Assembly (NCBI RefSeq): GCF_002906855.1
Contig: NZ_MINI01000048.1
Location: 930,001-994,000 of the forward strand
Reading direction: 5' to 3'
DNA length: 64,000 nucleotides
DNA from: Pseudomonas putida
Lineage (GTDB): Bacteria; Pseudomonadota; Gammaproteobacteria; Pseudomonadales; Pseudomonadaceae
The position numbers were made by a program, and so were the translations under genes. The notes beneath the pieces were generated by a model. It saw only the letters and a program-made list of their open reading frames with translations. It had not been told where the DNA came from and did no database searches. Of this stretch, positions 49,382 to 58,371 are shown piece by piece (position 1 is the stretch's first letter; each line of letters begins with the position of its first letter).

Positions 49382-50335
49382 ATGAGCGTTCGCCTCGGCA
49401 TTGTCATGGACCCGATCGCGTCCATCTCCTACAAGAAGGACAGCTCGCTGGCCATGCTGCTGGCCGCCCAGGCCCGTGGCTGGGAGCTGTTCTACATGGA
49501 GCAGCGCGACCTGTACCAGGGCGAAGGCAAGGCCCGCGCACGCATGCGCCCGCTGAAAGTGTTCGCCGACCCGGCACACTGGTTCGAGCTGGGCGAAGAG
49601 CAGGACAGCCCGCTGGCCGAGCTGAACGTGATCCTGATGCGCAAGGACCCACCGTTCGACATGGAGTTCGTCTACAGCACTTACCTGCTGGAGCAGGCCG
49701 AGAGCGAAGGCGTGTTGGTGGTGAACCGCCCGCAGAGCCTGCGTGACTGCAACGAAAAACTGTTCGCCACGCTGTTCCCTCAGTGCACCCCGCCTACTCT
49801 GGTCAGCCGTCGCCCGGACATCATCCGCGAATTTGCGGCTCAGCACGGTGACGTGATTCTCAAGCCGCTGGATGGCATGGGCGGCACGTCGATCTTCCGT
49901 CACCGGGTGGGCGACCCCAATCTGTCGGTGATCCTCGAGACCCTGACCGCCCTGGGTGCCCAGCAGATCATGGCGCAGGCCTACCTGCCGGCCATCAAGG
50001 ACGGCGACAAACGCATCCTGATGATCGACGGCGAGCCAGTCGATTACTGCCTGGCCCGTATTCCGGCCAGTGGCGAGACCCGTGGCAACCTGGCTGCTGG
50101 TGGCCGCGGCGAAGCCCGCCCACTGACCGAGCGTGACCGCTGGATCGCCGCCCAGGTCGGCCCGACCCTGCGTGAAAAGGGCCTGCTGTTCGTCGGCCTC
50201 GACGTGATCGGCGACTACCTCACCGAAATCAACGTCACCAGCCCAACCTGCATCCGCGAGATCGACGCGGCCTACAACACCGATATCGGTGGCAGGCTGA
50301 TGGATGCCATTGATCGCCAGCTCAAGGCGCGCTGA
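49382..50335 (+). CDS. gshB: Glutathione synthetase
   Basis: ATP-grasp ligase adding glycine to gamma-glutamylcysteine, 317 aa. Features: RLGIVMDPIASISYKKDSSL, FVYSTYLLEQAESEGV, the nucleotide loop ILKPLDGMGGTSIFR, and EINVTSPTCIREID near the end. The ATG at 49382 follows AGAGGAA. The gshB-tonB-yqgE-ruvX-pyr order next to pilG matches P. aeruginosa. Confidence 0.97.
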   Translation: MSVRLGIVMDPIASISYKKDSSLAMLLAAQARGWELFYMEQRDLYQGEGKARARMRPLKVFADPAHWFELGEEQDSPLAELNVILMRKDPPFDMEFVYSTYLLEQAESEGVLVVNRPQSLRDCNEKLFATLFPQCTPPTLVSRRPDIIREFAAQHGDVILKPLDGMGGTSIFRHRVGDPNLSVILETLTALGAQQIMAQAYLPAIKDGDKRILMIDGEPVDYCLARIPASGETRGNLAAGGRGEARPLTERDRWIAAQVGPTLREKGLLFVGLDVIGDYLTEINVTSPTCIREIDAAYNTDIGGRLMDAIDRQLKAR

Positions 50336-50426
50336 CCGCCGACGCGGAGCAAATGCGCGGAGTGGGGTATGATGCCGGTCCTTTTCGACTGAGCTGCTGC
50401 CCCGCCCTGCGGTTGCTGGATACCTG

Positions 50427-51326
50427 ATGACGCTGCCTGCCGACATCCCTTCCGACCTGCTGCCACCGCGCGTTCGCCCGGTGGACCGGCTTGGCTTTAC
50501 CCTGTTCCTGGCTGCCTTGGTGCACCTGGCGCTGATCCTTGGCGTCGGCTTTACCGTGGTCAAACCGGCGGAAATCCGCCAGACCATGGACATCACCCTG
50601 GCCACCTTCAAAAGCGAGAAAGCGCCGAAGAAGGCTGATTACCAGGCTCAGGCCAACCAGCAAGGCAGCGGTACCCTGGAAAAGAAAGCCGTGCCGACCA
50701 CCACCGAGGTGGCGCCGTTCCAGGACACCAAGATCAACAAGGTCACCCCGCCGCCTGCGGCCAAGCCGGAGGTAGCACCACCGCCAGTGCCGGAGAAGTC
50801 CGCAGTGGCGACCAAGGCGCCGAAAGCGCAGAAGGTCGAGCCCAAGCCCAAGGAAAGCAAGCCAAAGCCGGCGGCGGCCACGCCGGACTTCGACAGTTCG
50901 CAACTGTCGAGCCAGATCGCCAGCCTTGAGGCAGAGCTTTCCAACGAACAGCAGATGTACGCCAAACGCCCGAAGATTCACCGCCTCAATGCGGCTTCGA
51001 CCATGCGCGACAAGGGCGCCTGGTACAAGGAAGAGTGGCGCAAGAAGGTCGAGCGAGTAGGTAACCTGAACTACCCCGACGAGGCACGCCGGCAGCAGAT
51101 TTACGGCAACTTGCGGATGATGGTGTCGATCAACCGCGATGGCTCGCTGTACGAGGTGCTGGTGCTGGAATCGTCCGGGCAGCCGGTGCTGGACCAGGCG
51201 GCCCAGCGCATCGTACGTCTGGCAGCACCGTTTGCGCCGTTTACCGGGGACCTGGCCGAGTTCGACCGGCTGGAGATCATCCGCACCTGGCGCTTTGCCC
51301 GTGGTGACCGTCTGTCCAGTAATTGA
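50427..51326 (+). CDS. tonB: Energy transducer TonB (TonB3-like)
   Basis: Inner-membrane TonB protein, 299 aa: one membrane helix (about 22-44, TLFLAALVHLALILGVGF), a Pro/Lys-rich periplasm-spanning part (~60-165), and a C-terminal domain with NLNYPDEARRQQIYGNLRM and RDGSLYEVLVLESSGQPVLD. The short cytoplasmic N-terminus before the helix is longer than in classical TonB. The locus corresponds to P. aeruginosa tonB3, needed for twitching and pilus assembly there. No exbB/exbD is adjacent. Start by ATG 50427 with a weak ribosome site. Confidence 0.88.
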   Translation: MTLPADIPSDLLPPRVRPVDRLGFTLFLAALVHLALILGVGFTVVKPAEIRQTMDITLATFKSEKAPKKADYQAQANQQGSGTLEKKAVPTTTEVAPFQDTKINKVTPPPAAKPEVAPPPVPEKSAVATKAPKAQKVEPKPKESKPKPAAATPDFDSSQLSSQIASLEAELSNEQQMYAKRPKIHRLNAASTMRDKGAWYKEEWRKKVERVGNLNYPDEARRQQIYGNLRMMVSINRDGSLYEVLVLESSGQPVLDQAAQRIVRLAAPFAPFTGDLAEFDRLEIIRTWRFARGDRLSSN

Positions 51327-51458
51327 GTATTGACGCCGGGCTTGCCGGATGTGGTTGCGCTCGATCTCACAGGCGCCAAAACCCTCACGACAGACCCCAA
51401 CCAGACGACACAATTGCGCACCTTGTCAGCCTCGCCACCTAGCGCCACACTATCTCCC

Positions 51459-52028
51459 ATGAAAATCCTCACCCCGAGCTACCTCAAGCATCAGTTCCTG
51501 ATCGCCATGCCGCACATGGCCGATCCGAACTTCGCCCAGACCCTCACGTACATCGTCGAGCACAACGCCAATGGCGCCATGGGCCTGGTGGTCAACCGAC
51601 CGCAGGAGCTGAACCTGGCCGACATTCTCGAGCAGTTGCGGCCAGACGAACTGCCGCCGGCCAGCACCTTGCAGGTGCCGATCTACCAGGGTGGCCCAGT
51701 GCAGACCGACCGTGGTTTCGTGCTGCACAGCAGCGAATGCAGCTTCCAGGCCACCGTGGCCCTGGAAGGGCTGTCGCTGACCACCTCGCAGGACGTGCTG
51801 CTGGCCATCGCCGCCGGAGTCGGGCCGAAACAAAGCCTCATCACGCTCGGCTATGCCGGCTGGGAAGCGGGCCAACTGGAAGCCGAACTGGCCGACAACG
51901 CCTGGCTCAACTGCCCGTTCGACCCAGAGATCATTTTCGGCCTGGCCAGCGACCTGCGCCTGGACGCCGCCGCCGCCAGCCTGGGGATCAACCTCAGCCT
52001 GCTGACCAGCCAGGCGGGGCACGCCTGA
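51459..52028 (+). CDS. yqgE: YqgE/AlgH family protein
   Basis: 189-aa DUF179 (AlgH) protein: SYLKHQFLIAMPHMADPNF, VEHNANGAMGLVVNRP, YQGGPVQTDRGFVLHS and AGWEAGQLEAEL are all family blocks. Function is uncertain; AlgH was linked to alginate regulation in P. aeruginosa. ATG 51459 has no good ribosome site. Its stop overlaps the ruvX start (TGATG), so the two are translated together. Confidence 0.94.
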   Translation: MKILTPSYLKHQFLIAMPHMADPNFAQTLTYIVEHNANGAMGLVVNRPQELNLADILEQLRPDELPPASTLQVPIYQGGPVQTDRGFVLHSSECSFQATVALEGLSLTTSQDVLLAIAAGVGPKQSLITLGYAGWEAGQLEAELADNAWLNCPFDPEIIFGLASDLRLDAAAASLGINLSLLTSQAGHA

Positions 52029-52453
52029 TGAGCGAACTGCGTTTACTGCTGGGCTTCGACTACGGTACCAAACAGATCGGCGTGGCCGTGGGCCAAGTGG
52101 TGACCGGCCAAGCCCGCGAACTGTGCACCCTGAAGGCGCAAAACGGCGTGCCGGACTGGGCCCAGGTGGAAAAGCTCATCGCTGAATGGAAGCCCGACGC
52201 CATCGTCGTCGGCCTGCCGCTGAACATGGATGGCACACCGAGCGAAATGAGCGAGCGCGCGGAAAAGTTCGCCCGCCGCCTCAATGGCCGCTTCAACCTG
52301 CCGGTGCACACCCACGACGAACGCCTGACCACCTTCGAGGCCAAAGGTGAGCGCCTGGCGCGTGGCGGCCAGCGCGGCAGCTACCGTGACAACCCGGTCG
52401 ACGCCATCGCCGCCGCCCTGCTGCTGCAAGGCTGGCTGGAGGCCAATACCTGA
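52028..52453 (+). CDS. ruvX: Holliday junction resolvase-like RuvX (YqgF)
   Basis: 141-aa RNase H-fold protein of the YqgF family, thought to process 16S pre-rRNA 5' ends or resolve junctions. Motifs: LLGFDYGTKQIGVAVG with the first Asp, AIVVGLPLNMDGTPSEMS, HTHDERLTTFEA with Glu, and DNPVDAIAAALLLQ with the last Asp. It overlaps yqgE by one base. pyrR follows after 60 bases. Confidence 0.95.
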   Translation: MSELRLLLGFDYGTKQIGVAVGQVVTGQARELCTLKAQNGVPDWAQVEKLIAEWKPDAIVVGLPLNMDGTPSEMSERAEKFARRLNGRFNLPVHTHDERLTTFEAKGERLARGGQRGSYRDNPVDAIAAALLLQGWLEANT

Positions 52454-52513
52454 TTTTTCCCGCGTTTACGTCGGGGCTATCACAACGCCTCCGGCGCCCC
52501 CAGGAGATACGCA

Positions 52514-53032
52514 ATGAGCCTACCCAATCCCGCCGACCTGATCCGGCAGATGGCCGTCGACCTTCGCGCCCATCTGACCCGCCGCAACATCTCCGAGCCG
52601 CGCTTCATCGGCATCCGCACCGGCGGCGTCTGGGTTGCCCAGGCCCTGCAGGAGGAAATGGCCGACCAGAGCCCGCTCGGTACCCTGGACGTGTCGTTCT
52701 ATCGTGATGATTTCAGCCAGAACGGCCTGCACCCGCAGGTACGCCCATCGGAGCTGCCGTTCGAGGTCGAAGGCCAGCACCTGGTGCTGATCGACGACGT
52801 GCTGATGAGCGGCCGCACCATTCGCGCCGCACTCAACGAACTGTTCGATTACGGCCGCCCGGCCAGTGTCACCCTGGTCTGCCTGCTCGACCTGGATGCC
52901 GGCGAACTGCCCATCCGCCCCAATGTACTCGGCGCCACCCTGTCACTGGCGGCCCATGAACGGGTAAAATTGACCGGACCCGCACCGCTCGCCCTCGAGC
53001 GCCAGGACCTCGCCACCGCTTCCGCCCTTTAA
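52514..53032 (+). CDS. pyrR: PyrR bifunctional regulator / uracil phosphoribosyltransferase
   Basis: 172-aa type I phosphoribosyltransferase fold of the PyrR family; PRPP-binding loop [18 protein letters not shown]. In Bacillus PyrR binds pyr mRNA; in pseudomonads its link to pyrB control is described but less clear, and no attenuator hairpin is evident before this gene. The ATG at 52514 has CAGGAGA upstream. pyrB starts 13 bases after. Confidence 0.95.
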   Translation: MSLPNPADLIRQMAVDLRAHLTRRNISEPRFIGIRTGGVWVAQALQEEMADQSPLGTLDVSFYRDDFSQNGLHPQVRPSELPFEVEGQHLVLIDDVLMSGRTIRAALNELFDYGRPASVTLVCLLDLDAGELPIRPNVLGATLSLAAHERVKLTGPAPLALERQDLATASAL

Positions 53033-53045
53033 GAGTCCCCTCGCG

Positions 53046-54050
53046 ATGACGCCAATCGACGCCAAGCGCCCGCTGCAGCTCAATGACCAGGGCCAGCTGC
53101 GCCACTTCCTCTCGCTCGACGGTTTGCCCCGCGAACTGCTCACCGAGATCCTCGACACCGCCGACTCGTTCCTCGAAGTCGGCGCACGGGCCGTGAAGAA
53201 AGTCCCGTTGCTGCGCGGCAAGACCGTGTGCAACGTGTTCTTCGAGAACTCGACCCGTACCCGCACAACCTTCGAGCTGGCCGCGCAGCGCCTGTCGGCC
53301 GACGTGATCAGCCTGAACGTGTCGACCTCCTCGACCAGCAAAGGCGAGACTCTGTTCGATACCCTGCGCAACCTCGAAGCCATGGCCGCCGACATGTTCG
53401 TCGTGCGCCACTCCGACTCCGGCGCCGCGCACTTCATCGCCGAGCATGTGTGCCCGGACGTCGCCGTGATCAACGGCGGTGACGGCCGCCACGCGCATCC
53501 GACTCAGGGCATGCTCGACATGCTGACCATCCGCCGCCACAAAGGCAGCTTCGAGAACCTCTCGGTGGCGATCGTCGGCGACATCCTGCACTCGCGCGTG
53601 GCCCGCTCCGACATGCTCGCGCTGAAGGCGCTGGGCTGTCCGGACATCCGCGTGATCGGCCCGAAAACCCTGATCCCGATCGGTATCGAGCAGTACGGCG
53701 TGAAGGTCTACACCGACCTCGCCGAAGGCCTCAAGGACGTCGACGTAGTGATCATGCTGCGCCTGCAGCGTGAGCGCATGGCCGGCGGCCTGCTGCCTAG
53801 CGAAGGCGAGTTCTACCGCCTGTTCGGCCTGACCACCGCACGCCTGGCCGGGGCCAAGCCGGACGCCATCGTCATGCACCCGGGGCCAATCAACCGCGGC
53901 GTGGAAATCGAATCGGCGGTGGCCGACGGCAAACACTCGGTGATTCTCAACCAGGTTACCTACGGCATCGCCGTACGCATGGCCGTGCTGTCCATGGCCA
54001 TGAGCGGGCAGAACGCGCAACGTCAATTCGACCAGGAGAACGCCCAGTGA
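53046..54050 (+). CDS. pyrB: Aspartate carbamoyltransferase catalytic subunit
   Basis: Condenses carbamoyl phosphate with aspartate in pyrimidine synthesis. 334 aa. Motifs: carbamoyl-phosphate loop [35 protein letters not shown] (ending HPTQ), and [12 protein letters not shown]. The N-terminal extension ([20 protein letters not shown]) is longer than in E. coli PyrB, as in the pseudomonad dodecameric enzyme, where it carries nucleotide regulation. It overlaps pyrC' by four bases (GTGA). Confidence 0.97.
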   Translation: MTPIDAKRPLQLNDQGQLRHFLSLDGLPRELLTEILDTADSFLEVGARAVKKVPLLRGKTVCNVFFENSTRTRTTFELAAQRLSADVISLNVSTSSTSKGETLFDTLRNLEAMAADMFVVRHSDSGAAHFIAEHVCPDVAVINGGDGRHAHPTQGMLDMLTIRRHKGSFENLSVAIVGDILHSRVARSDMLALKALGCPDIRVIGPKTLIPIGIEQYGVKVYTDLAEGLKDVDVVIMLRLQRERMAGGLLPSEGEFYRLFGLTTARLAGAKPDAIVMHPGPINRGVEIESAVADGKHSVILNQVTYGIAVRMAVLSMAMSGQNAQRQFDQENAQ

Positions 54051-55318
54051 CCATCAGTATTCTTGGCGCCCGAGTCATTGACCCTGCCAGCGGCCTGGAC
54101 CAGGTCACCGACCTGCACCTGGACGGTGGGCGCATCGCGGCCATCGGCGCCGCCCCGGCCGGTTTCAGCGCCAGCCGCACGATCGAAGCTGACGGCCTGA
54201 TCGCCGCACCCGGCCTGGTCGATCTCGGTGTCTCGCTGCGCGAGCCGGGCTACAGCCGCAAGGGCTCCATCGCCAGTGAAACCCGCGCCGCCGTGGCCGG
54301 TGGCGTAACCAGCCTGTGCTGCCCACCGCAGACCAAGCCTGTGCTGGATACTTCGGCAGTGGCCGAGCTGATCCTCGACCGCGCCCGCGAAGCGTCCAAC
54401 AGCAAGGTCTACCCGATCGGCGCCCTGACCAAGGGCCTGGAAGGCGAGCAGCTGGCCGAACTGGTTGCCCTGCGCGACACCGGTTGCGTGGCCTTCAGCA
54501 ACGGCCTGAAGGAAATCCCCAACAACCGTACCCTGGCCCGTGCCCTGGAGTACGCTGCTACCTTCGACCTGACCGTGGTGTTCCACTCTCAGGACCGTGA
54601 CCTGGCGCAGGGCGGCCTGGCCCACGAGGGCGCCATGGCCAGCTTCCTCGGCCTGCCCGGCATCCCCGAGACCGCCGAAACCGTGGCCCTGGCGCGCAAC
54701 CTGCTGCTGGTGGAACAGACAGGCGTGCGTGCGCACTTCACCCAGATCACCAGCGCCCGTGGCGCACGGCTGATCGAACAGGCCCAGCAGCTGGGCCTGC
54801 CGGTGACGGCCGACGTGGCACTGTATCAGCTGATCCTCACCGACGAGTCGCTGCGTGAGTTCTCCAGCCTGTACCACGTACAGCCGCCACTGCGCACCGC
54901 CGCCGACCGTGACGGCCTGCGCGCGGCAGTGAAGTCGGGCGTGATCCAGGCGATCTCCAGCCACCACCAACCCCACGAGCGCGATGCCAAGCTGGCCCCG
55001 TTCGGCGCCACCGAACCGGGTATCAGCAGCGTCGAACTGCTGCTGCCGCTGGCCATGACCCTGGTCGAGGACGGCCTGCTCGACCTGCCGACCCTGCTCG
55101 CCCGCCTGAGCAGCGGCCCGGCCAAGGCCATGCGCCTGCCGGCCGGTGAGCTGAAAGTCGGCGGCGCGGCCGACATGGTGCTGTTCGACGCCAAGGCCTC
55201 GACGATTGCCGGTGAGCAATGGCTGTCGCGCGGCGAAAACTGCCCGTTCATCGGCCACTGCCTGCCGGCGGCCGTGCGTTATACCTTGGTCGATGGGCAC
55301 GTCTGCCACGAGGCCTGA
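54047..55318 (+). CDS. pyrC': Inactive dihydroorotase-like subunit PyrC'
   Basis: Dihydroorotase homologue of 423 aa. The metal-binding signature that in active enzymes reads D-x-H-x-H-LREPG is [10 protein letters not shown] here (59-68): both His are replaced, His61 by Gly and His63 by Ser. It is therefore the structural partner PyrC' that pseudomonads need to assemble active PyrB, as described in P. putida, while the true dihydroorotase is encoded elsewhere. GTG start overlapping the pyrB stop indicates coupled, stoichiometric synthesis. Confidence 0.95.
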   Translation: MTISILGARVIDPASGLDQVTDLHLDGGRIAAIGAAPAGFSASRTIEADGLIAAPGLVDLGVSLREPGYSRKGSIASETRAAVAGGVTSLCCPPQTKPVLDTSAVAELILDRAREASNSKVYPIGALTKGLEGEQLAELVALRDTGCVAFSNGLKEIPNNRTLARALEYAATFDLTVVFHSQDRDLAQGGLAHEGAMASFLGLPGIPETAETVALARNLLLVEQTGVRAHFTQITSARGARLIEQAQQLGLPVTADVALYQLILTDESLREFSSLYHVQPPLRTAADRDGLRAAVKSGVIQAISSHHQPHERDAKLAPFGATEPGISSVELLLPLAMTLVEDGLLDLPTLLARLSSGPAKAMRLPAGELKVGGAADMVLFDAKASTIAGEQWLSRGENCPFIGHCLPAAVRYTLVDGHVCHEA

Positions 55319-55325
55319 GTAAAAC

Positions 55326-55410
55326 CCTTCGCGGGCAAGCCCGCCCCCACAGGATCAGCGCAGGCCGTCGCCTTGCAAGCGTCCTGTGGGAGCGGGCTTG
55401 CCCGCGAAGG
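55326..55410. repeat. Paired inverted REP element
   Basis: Arms at 55326-55354 and 55382-55410 with core CTTCGCGGGCAAGCCCGC, a slightly different form (GGGCAAG in place of GGGACAAG), and one mismatch. It separates the pyr operon from hslVU. Confidence 0.9.
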
Positions 55411-55456
55411 TGCCAGCACCAGTGTCCTTGCCAGGCGCGACCATTCATCCCCCGCG

Positions 55457-55484
55457 GTTGAAATCCTTCCCCCCACCCCCATAT
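55457..55484 (+). promoter_or_regulatory. Sigma-32 (heat-shock) promoter for hslVU
   Basis: GTTGAAA at 55457-55463 and CCCCATAT at 55477-55484 with a 13-base spacer fit the RpoH consensus (CTTGAAA, 13-15, CCCCATnT) closely. It lies 47 bases before the hslV TTG start, where a heat-shock promoter is expected. Confidence 0.85.
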
Positions 55485-55530
55485 GAGTCTGCATCAGGCA
55501 ATTTTGCCCCGCTGCGTGGAGACTCTCCCC

Positions 55531-56061
55531 TTGACCACCATCGTTTCTGTCCGCCGTAACGGCAAAGTCGTCATGGGCGGCGACGGCCAGGTATCCCTCG
55601 GCAACACCGTGATGAAAGGCAACGCCAAGAAGGTCCGTCGCCTGTACAACGGCGAAGTGATCGCCGGTTTCGCCGGTGCCACCGCCGACGCCTTCACCCT
55701 GTTCGAGCGCTTCGAAGCCCAGCTGCAGAAACACTCCGGCCACCTGGTGCGTGCCGCCGTCGAGCTGGCCAAGGAATGGCGTACCGACCGCTCCCTGAGC
55801 CGCCTGGAAGCCATGCTGGCGGTGGCCAACAAGGACGCATCGCTGATCATCACCGGCAACGGTGACGTGGTCGAACCGGAAGACGGCCTGATCGCCATGG
55901 GTTCCGGTGGCGGCTACGCCCAGGCCGCAGCCCGCGCCCTGCTGAACAAGACCGACCTGTCGGCCCGGGAAATCACCGAGGCCGCCCTGAACATCGCCGG
56001 CGACATCTGCGTGTTCACCAACCACAACCTGACCATCGAGGAGCAGGACCTGGCCGAGTGA
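55531..56061 (+). CDS. hslV: ATP-dependent protease peptidase subunit HslV
   Basis: Proteasome-like threonine peptidase that forms the ClpYQ complex with HslU. 176 aa. TTG at 55531 is chosen because the mature enzyme must begin with Thr: the sequence reads [20 protein letters not shown], so Thr2 becomes the nucleophile after Met removal. GGAGA lies nine bases upstream. A longer frame from ATG 55483 overlaps the promoter -10 element and would bury the active Thr. [16 protein letters not shown] is also typical. Confidence 0.95.
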   Translation: MTTIVSVRRNGKVVMGGDGQVSLGNTVMKGNAKKVRRLYNGEVIAGFAGATADAFTLFERFEAQLQKHSGHLVRAAVELAKEWRTDRSLSRLEAMLAVANKDASLIITGNGDVVEPEDGLIAMGSGGGYAQAAARALLNKTDLSAREITEAALNIAGDICVFTNHNLTIEEQDLAE

Positions 56062-56075
56062 TCAGCTGTTCTGGC

Positions 56076-56100
56076 GCCCCATCCCGGCGGTGGGGCTTTT
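56076..56100 (+). terminator. Intercistronic hairpin hslV-hslU
   Basis: GCCCCA / TGGGGC stem with a nine-base loop and TTTT after it, 15 bases past the hslV stop. Short for a full terminator; possibly an attenuator giving more HslV than HslU. Confidence 0.55.
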
Positions 56101-56137
56101 CCACGCTGACACATTCTGTTTCAGGACCGTATTGATC

Positions 56138-57481
56138 ATGTCCATGACCCCCCGCGAGATCGTCCACGAACTCAACCGCCACATCATCGGCCAGGACGAC
56201 GCCAAGCGTGCCGTCGCCATTGCCCTGCGCAACCGCTGGCGGCGGATGCAGCTCCCTGCCGAGCTGCGCGCCGAGGTGACCCCGAAGAACATCCTGATGA
56301 TCGGCCCTACCGGCGTCGGCAAGACCGAAATCGCCCGCCGCTTGGCCAAGCTGGCCAACGCGCCGTTCCTCAAGGTCGAAGCCACCAAGTTCACCGAAGT
56401 GGGCTATGTCGGCCGTGACGTCGAGTCGATCATCCGTGACCTGGCCGATGCCGCGCTGAAGATGCTGCGCGAGCAGGAAATCGTCCGTGTGCGCCACCGC
56501 GCCGAAGACGCCGCCGAAGACCGCATCCTCGATGCCCTGCTGCCGCAGGCGCGGGTCAGCAGCTTCAGCGAGGAAGCCGCACAGACCAGCAGCGACTCCA
56601 ATACCCGCCAGCTGTTCCGCAAGCGCCTGCGCGAAGGCCAGCTGGACGACAAGGAAATCGAAATCGAAGTGGCCGAGAACATGGGCGTCGAAATCGCCGC
56701 GCCACCCGGCATGGAAGAGATGACCAACCAGCTGCAGAGCCTGTTTGCCAACATGGGCAAAGGCAAGCGCAAGGCTCGCAAGCTGAAGGTCAAGGACGCG
56801 CTGAAGATGGTGCGCGACGAAGAAGCCGGCCGCCTGGTCAACGAGGAAGAACTCAAGGCCAAGGCACTGGAAGCGGTCGAGCAGCACGGTATCGTGTTCA
56901 TCGACGAAATCGACAAGGTGGCCAAGCGTGGCAATGTCGGCGGTGCCGATGTATCCCGTGAAGGCGTGCAGCGCGACCTGCTGCCGCTGATCGAAGGCTG
57001 CACCGTCAACACCAAACTGGGCATGGTCAAGACCGACCACATCCTGTTCATCGCTTCCGGTGCGTTCCACCTGAGCAAGCCGAGCGACCTGGTGCCAGAG
57101 CTGCAGGGCCGTCTGCCGATCCGAGTCGAACTGAAAGCGCTGACCCCGGAAGATTTCGAGCGAATCCTCAAAGAGCCGCACGCTTCGCTGACCGAGCAAT
57201 ACAGTGCGCTGCTCAAGACCGAAGGCCTGAACATCGAGTTCGCCGCCGACGGCATCAAGCGCTTGGCCGAGATTGCCTATCAGGTAAACGAGAAGACCGA
57301 GAACATCGGTGCCCGCCGCCTGCACACCCTGCTCGAGCGCCTGCTCGAAGAGGTGTCGTTCAGTGCCGGTGACCTGGCCAGCACCCACGACGAAACACCG
57401 ATCCACATCGATGCGGCGTATGTGAACGGCCACCTCGGTGAGCTGGCGCAGAACGAAGACCTGTCGCGCTACATCCTGTAA
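56138..57481 (+). CDS. hslU: ATP-dependent protease ATPase subunit HslU
   Basis: AAA+ unfoldase feeding HslV, 447 aa. Walker [14 protein letters not shown], pore motif GYVGRD, the long inserted I-domain (~110-240, Lys/Glu-rich), Walker [13 protein letters not shown], and a C-terminal end SRYIL that inserts in HslV. Start ATG 56138 (AGGA upstream). It shares the heat-shock promoter of hslV, 76 bases downstream of it. Confidence 0.97.
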   Translation: MSMTPREIVHELNRHIIGQDDAKRAVAIALRNRWRRMQLPAELRAEVTPKNILMIGPTGVGKTEIARRLAKLANAPFLKVEATKFTEVGYVGRDVESIIRDLADAALKMLREQEIVRVRHRAEDAAEDRILDALLPQARVSSFSEEAAQTSSDSNTRQLFRKRLREGQLDDKEIEIEVAENMGVEIAAPPGMEEMTNQLQSLFANMGKGKRKARKLKVKDALKMVRDEEAGRLVNEEELKAKALEAVEQHGIVFIDEIDKVAKRGNVGGADVSREGVQRDLLPLIEGCTVNTKLGMVKTDHILFIASGAFHLSKPSDLVPELQGRLPIRVELKALTPEDFERILKEPHASLTEQYSALLKTEGLNIEFAADGIKRLAEIAYQVNEKTENIGARRLHTLLERLLEEVSFSAGDLASTHDETPIHIDAAYVNGHLGELAQNEDLSRYIL

Positions 57482-57496
57482 GACCGCGTCAACCTC

Positions 57497-57574
57497 TTCG
57501 CGGGACAAGCCCGCTCCTACTGCACAGTGCTTGAAGACTGCGCGATAACTGTAGGAGCGGGCTTGTCCCGCGAA
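57497..57574. repeat. Paired inverted REP element
   Basis: Perfect 24-base arms (57497-57520 and 57551-57574) with the TTCGCGGGACAAGC core around a 30-base spacer, between hslU and the DUF971 gene. Confidence 0.92.
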
Positions 57575-57640
57575 AGGGCCCTTGAATCCCACCACCGGAA
57601 GCTGGAAGCTTGCACCATCAGATCCCGAGAGATTCCAGCC

Positions 57641-58018
57641 ATGGCCCGCCTGCCCACCGCCATCAATCTGCACAAAGCCTCCAAGACCCTCAGCCTCACC
57701 TACGCCCCCGGCGAGGTGTACCAGCTGCCCGCCGAGTTCCTGCGGGTGCACTCCCCTTCCGCCGAGGTTCAAGGCCACGGCAACCCCATCCTGCAATTCG
57801 GCAAGATCAATGTCGGCCTCATCGGCCTGGAGCCTGCCGGCCAATATGCACTGAAACTGACCTTCGACGACGGCCATGACAGCGGCCTGTTCACCTGGGA
57901 ATACCTCGAGCAGCTGTGCCTGCGCCAGGAGCAGCTGTGGGCCGAGTACCTCGACGAGTTGCACAAGGCCGGCAAGTCCCGTGACCCGGCGGAATCGGTG
58001 GTCAAACTCATGCTCTAG
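57641..58018 (+). CDS. DUF971 (gamma-butyrobetaine hydroxylase N-terminal-like) protein
   Basis: 125-aa protein corresponding to the small N-terminal domain of gamma-butyrobetaine hydroxylase-like proteins (DUF971): LHKASKTLSLTYAPGEVYQLPAEFLRVHSPSAEV (seen as LSLTYAPGEVYQLPAEFLRV) and LKLTFDDGHDSGLFTWEYL. Stand-alone members are linked to Fe-S or iron proteins in some bacteria; no function is assigned. The start at 57641 leads directly into the domain. Between hslU and the pha cluster. Confidence 0.85.
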   Translation: MARLPTAINLHKASKTLSLTYAPGEVYQLPAEFLRVHSPSAEVQGHGNPILQFGKINVGLIGLEPAGQYALKLTFDDGHDSGLFTWEYLEQLCLRQEQLWAEYLDELHKAGKSRDPAESVVKLML

Positions 58019-58076
58019 CTCAAGCCTTCCAGGCTTTAGAGCGCATTTTCTAATCTCATCTGTTTGAATGCCTTAC

Positions 58077-58100
58077 AGACAACTCTTAAACGGGTTGTCT
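58077..58100. promoter_or_regulatory. Inverted repeat upstream of phaC1, candidate PhaD operator
   Basis: Perfect seven-base arms AGACAAC and GTTGTCT with a ten-base spacer, 24 bases in all, the size expected for a TetR-family operator. PhaD, encoded at 62731, activates pha transcription in P. putida; that it binds here is inferred. Confidence 0.5.
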
Positions 58101-58135
58101 TGCGCATTACATGAAAGTCGGGTAACCAATGGAGC

Positions 58136-58151
58136 TGGCAAGTTCCCTGCA
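58136..58151 (+). promoter_or_regulatory. Sigma-54-like promoter site upstream of phaC1
   Basis: TGGCAA-N5-CTGCA keeps the GG and GC dinucleotides and spacing of the -24/-12 consensus (TGGCAC-N5-TTGCA). It lies about 220 bases before the phaC1 ATG. A sigma-54-like sequence has been reported before phaC1 in P. aeruginosa. Confidence 0.5.
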
Positions 58152-58371
58152 TCGCCTTGAAGGCAATCAGGCACTGGCCGGTATGTAGAGGTCGCGAGCG
58201 AAAGCAGGCTGTCTTCACACGCAGAATCCCCCGCAGCTCATCGCCGAATGCATCCGGCCTGCAGCACCGCTGTTCCTTATCACTGGTCACCCGAGTAACA
58301 GTACCGGGCTGTCCGCTGTGCAATGCGCCACAGCAATCCGGTACTCGTCTCAGGACAACGGAGCGTCGTAG

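Larger units (their letters stand above)
58019..58371 (+). promoter_or_regulatory. phaC1 upstream control region
   Basis: 353 bases without a gene. A small AAGCCT/AGGCTT stem (58022-58036) may end the DUF971 transcript. Further along lie the 58077-58100 inverted repeat and the sigma-54-like site at 58136-58151, both listed separately. The ribosome site of phaC1 is GGAGCG, ten bases before the ATG. Confidence 0.65.

Noticed and set aside
58129-58188. 19-codon frame inside the phaC1 upstream region
   Set aside because: Poor ribosome site and it lies on the sigma-54-like site; probably chance.
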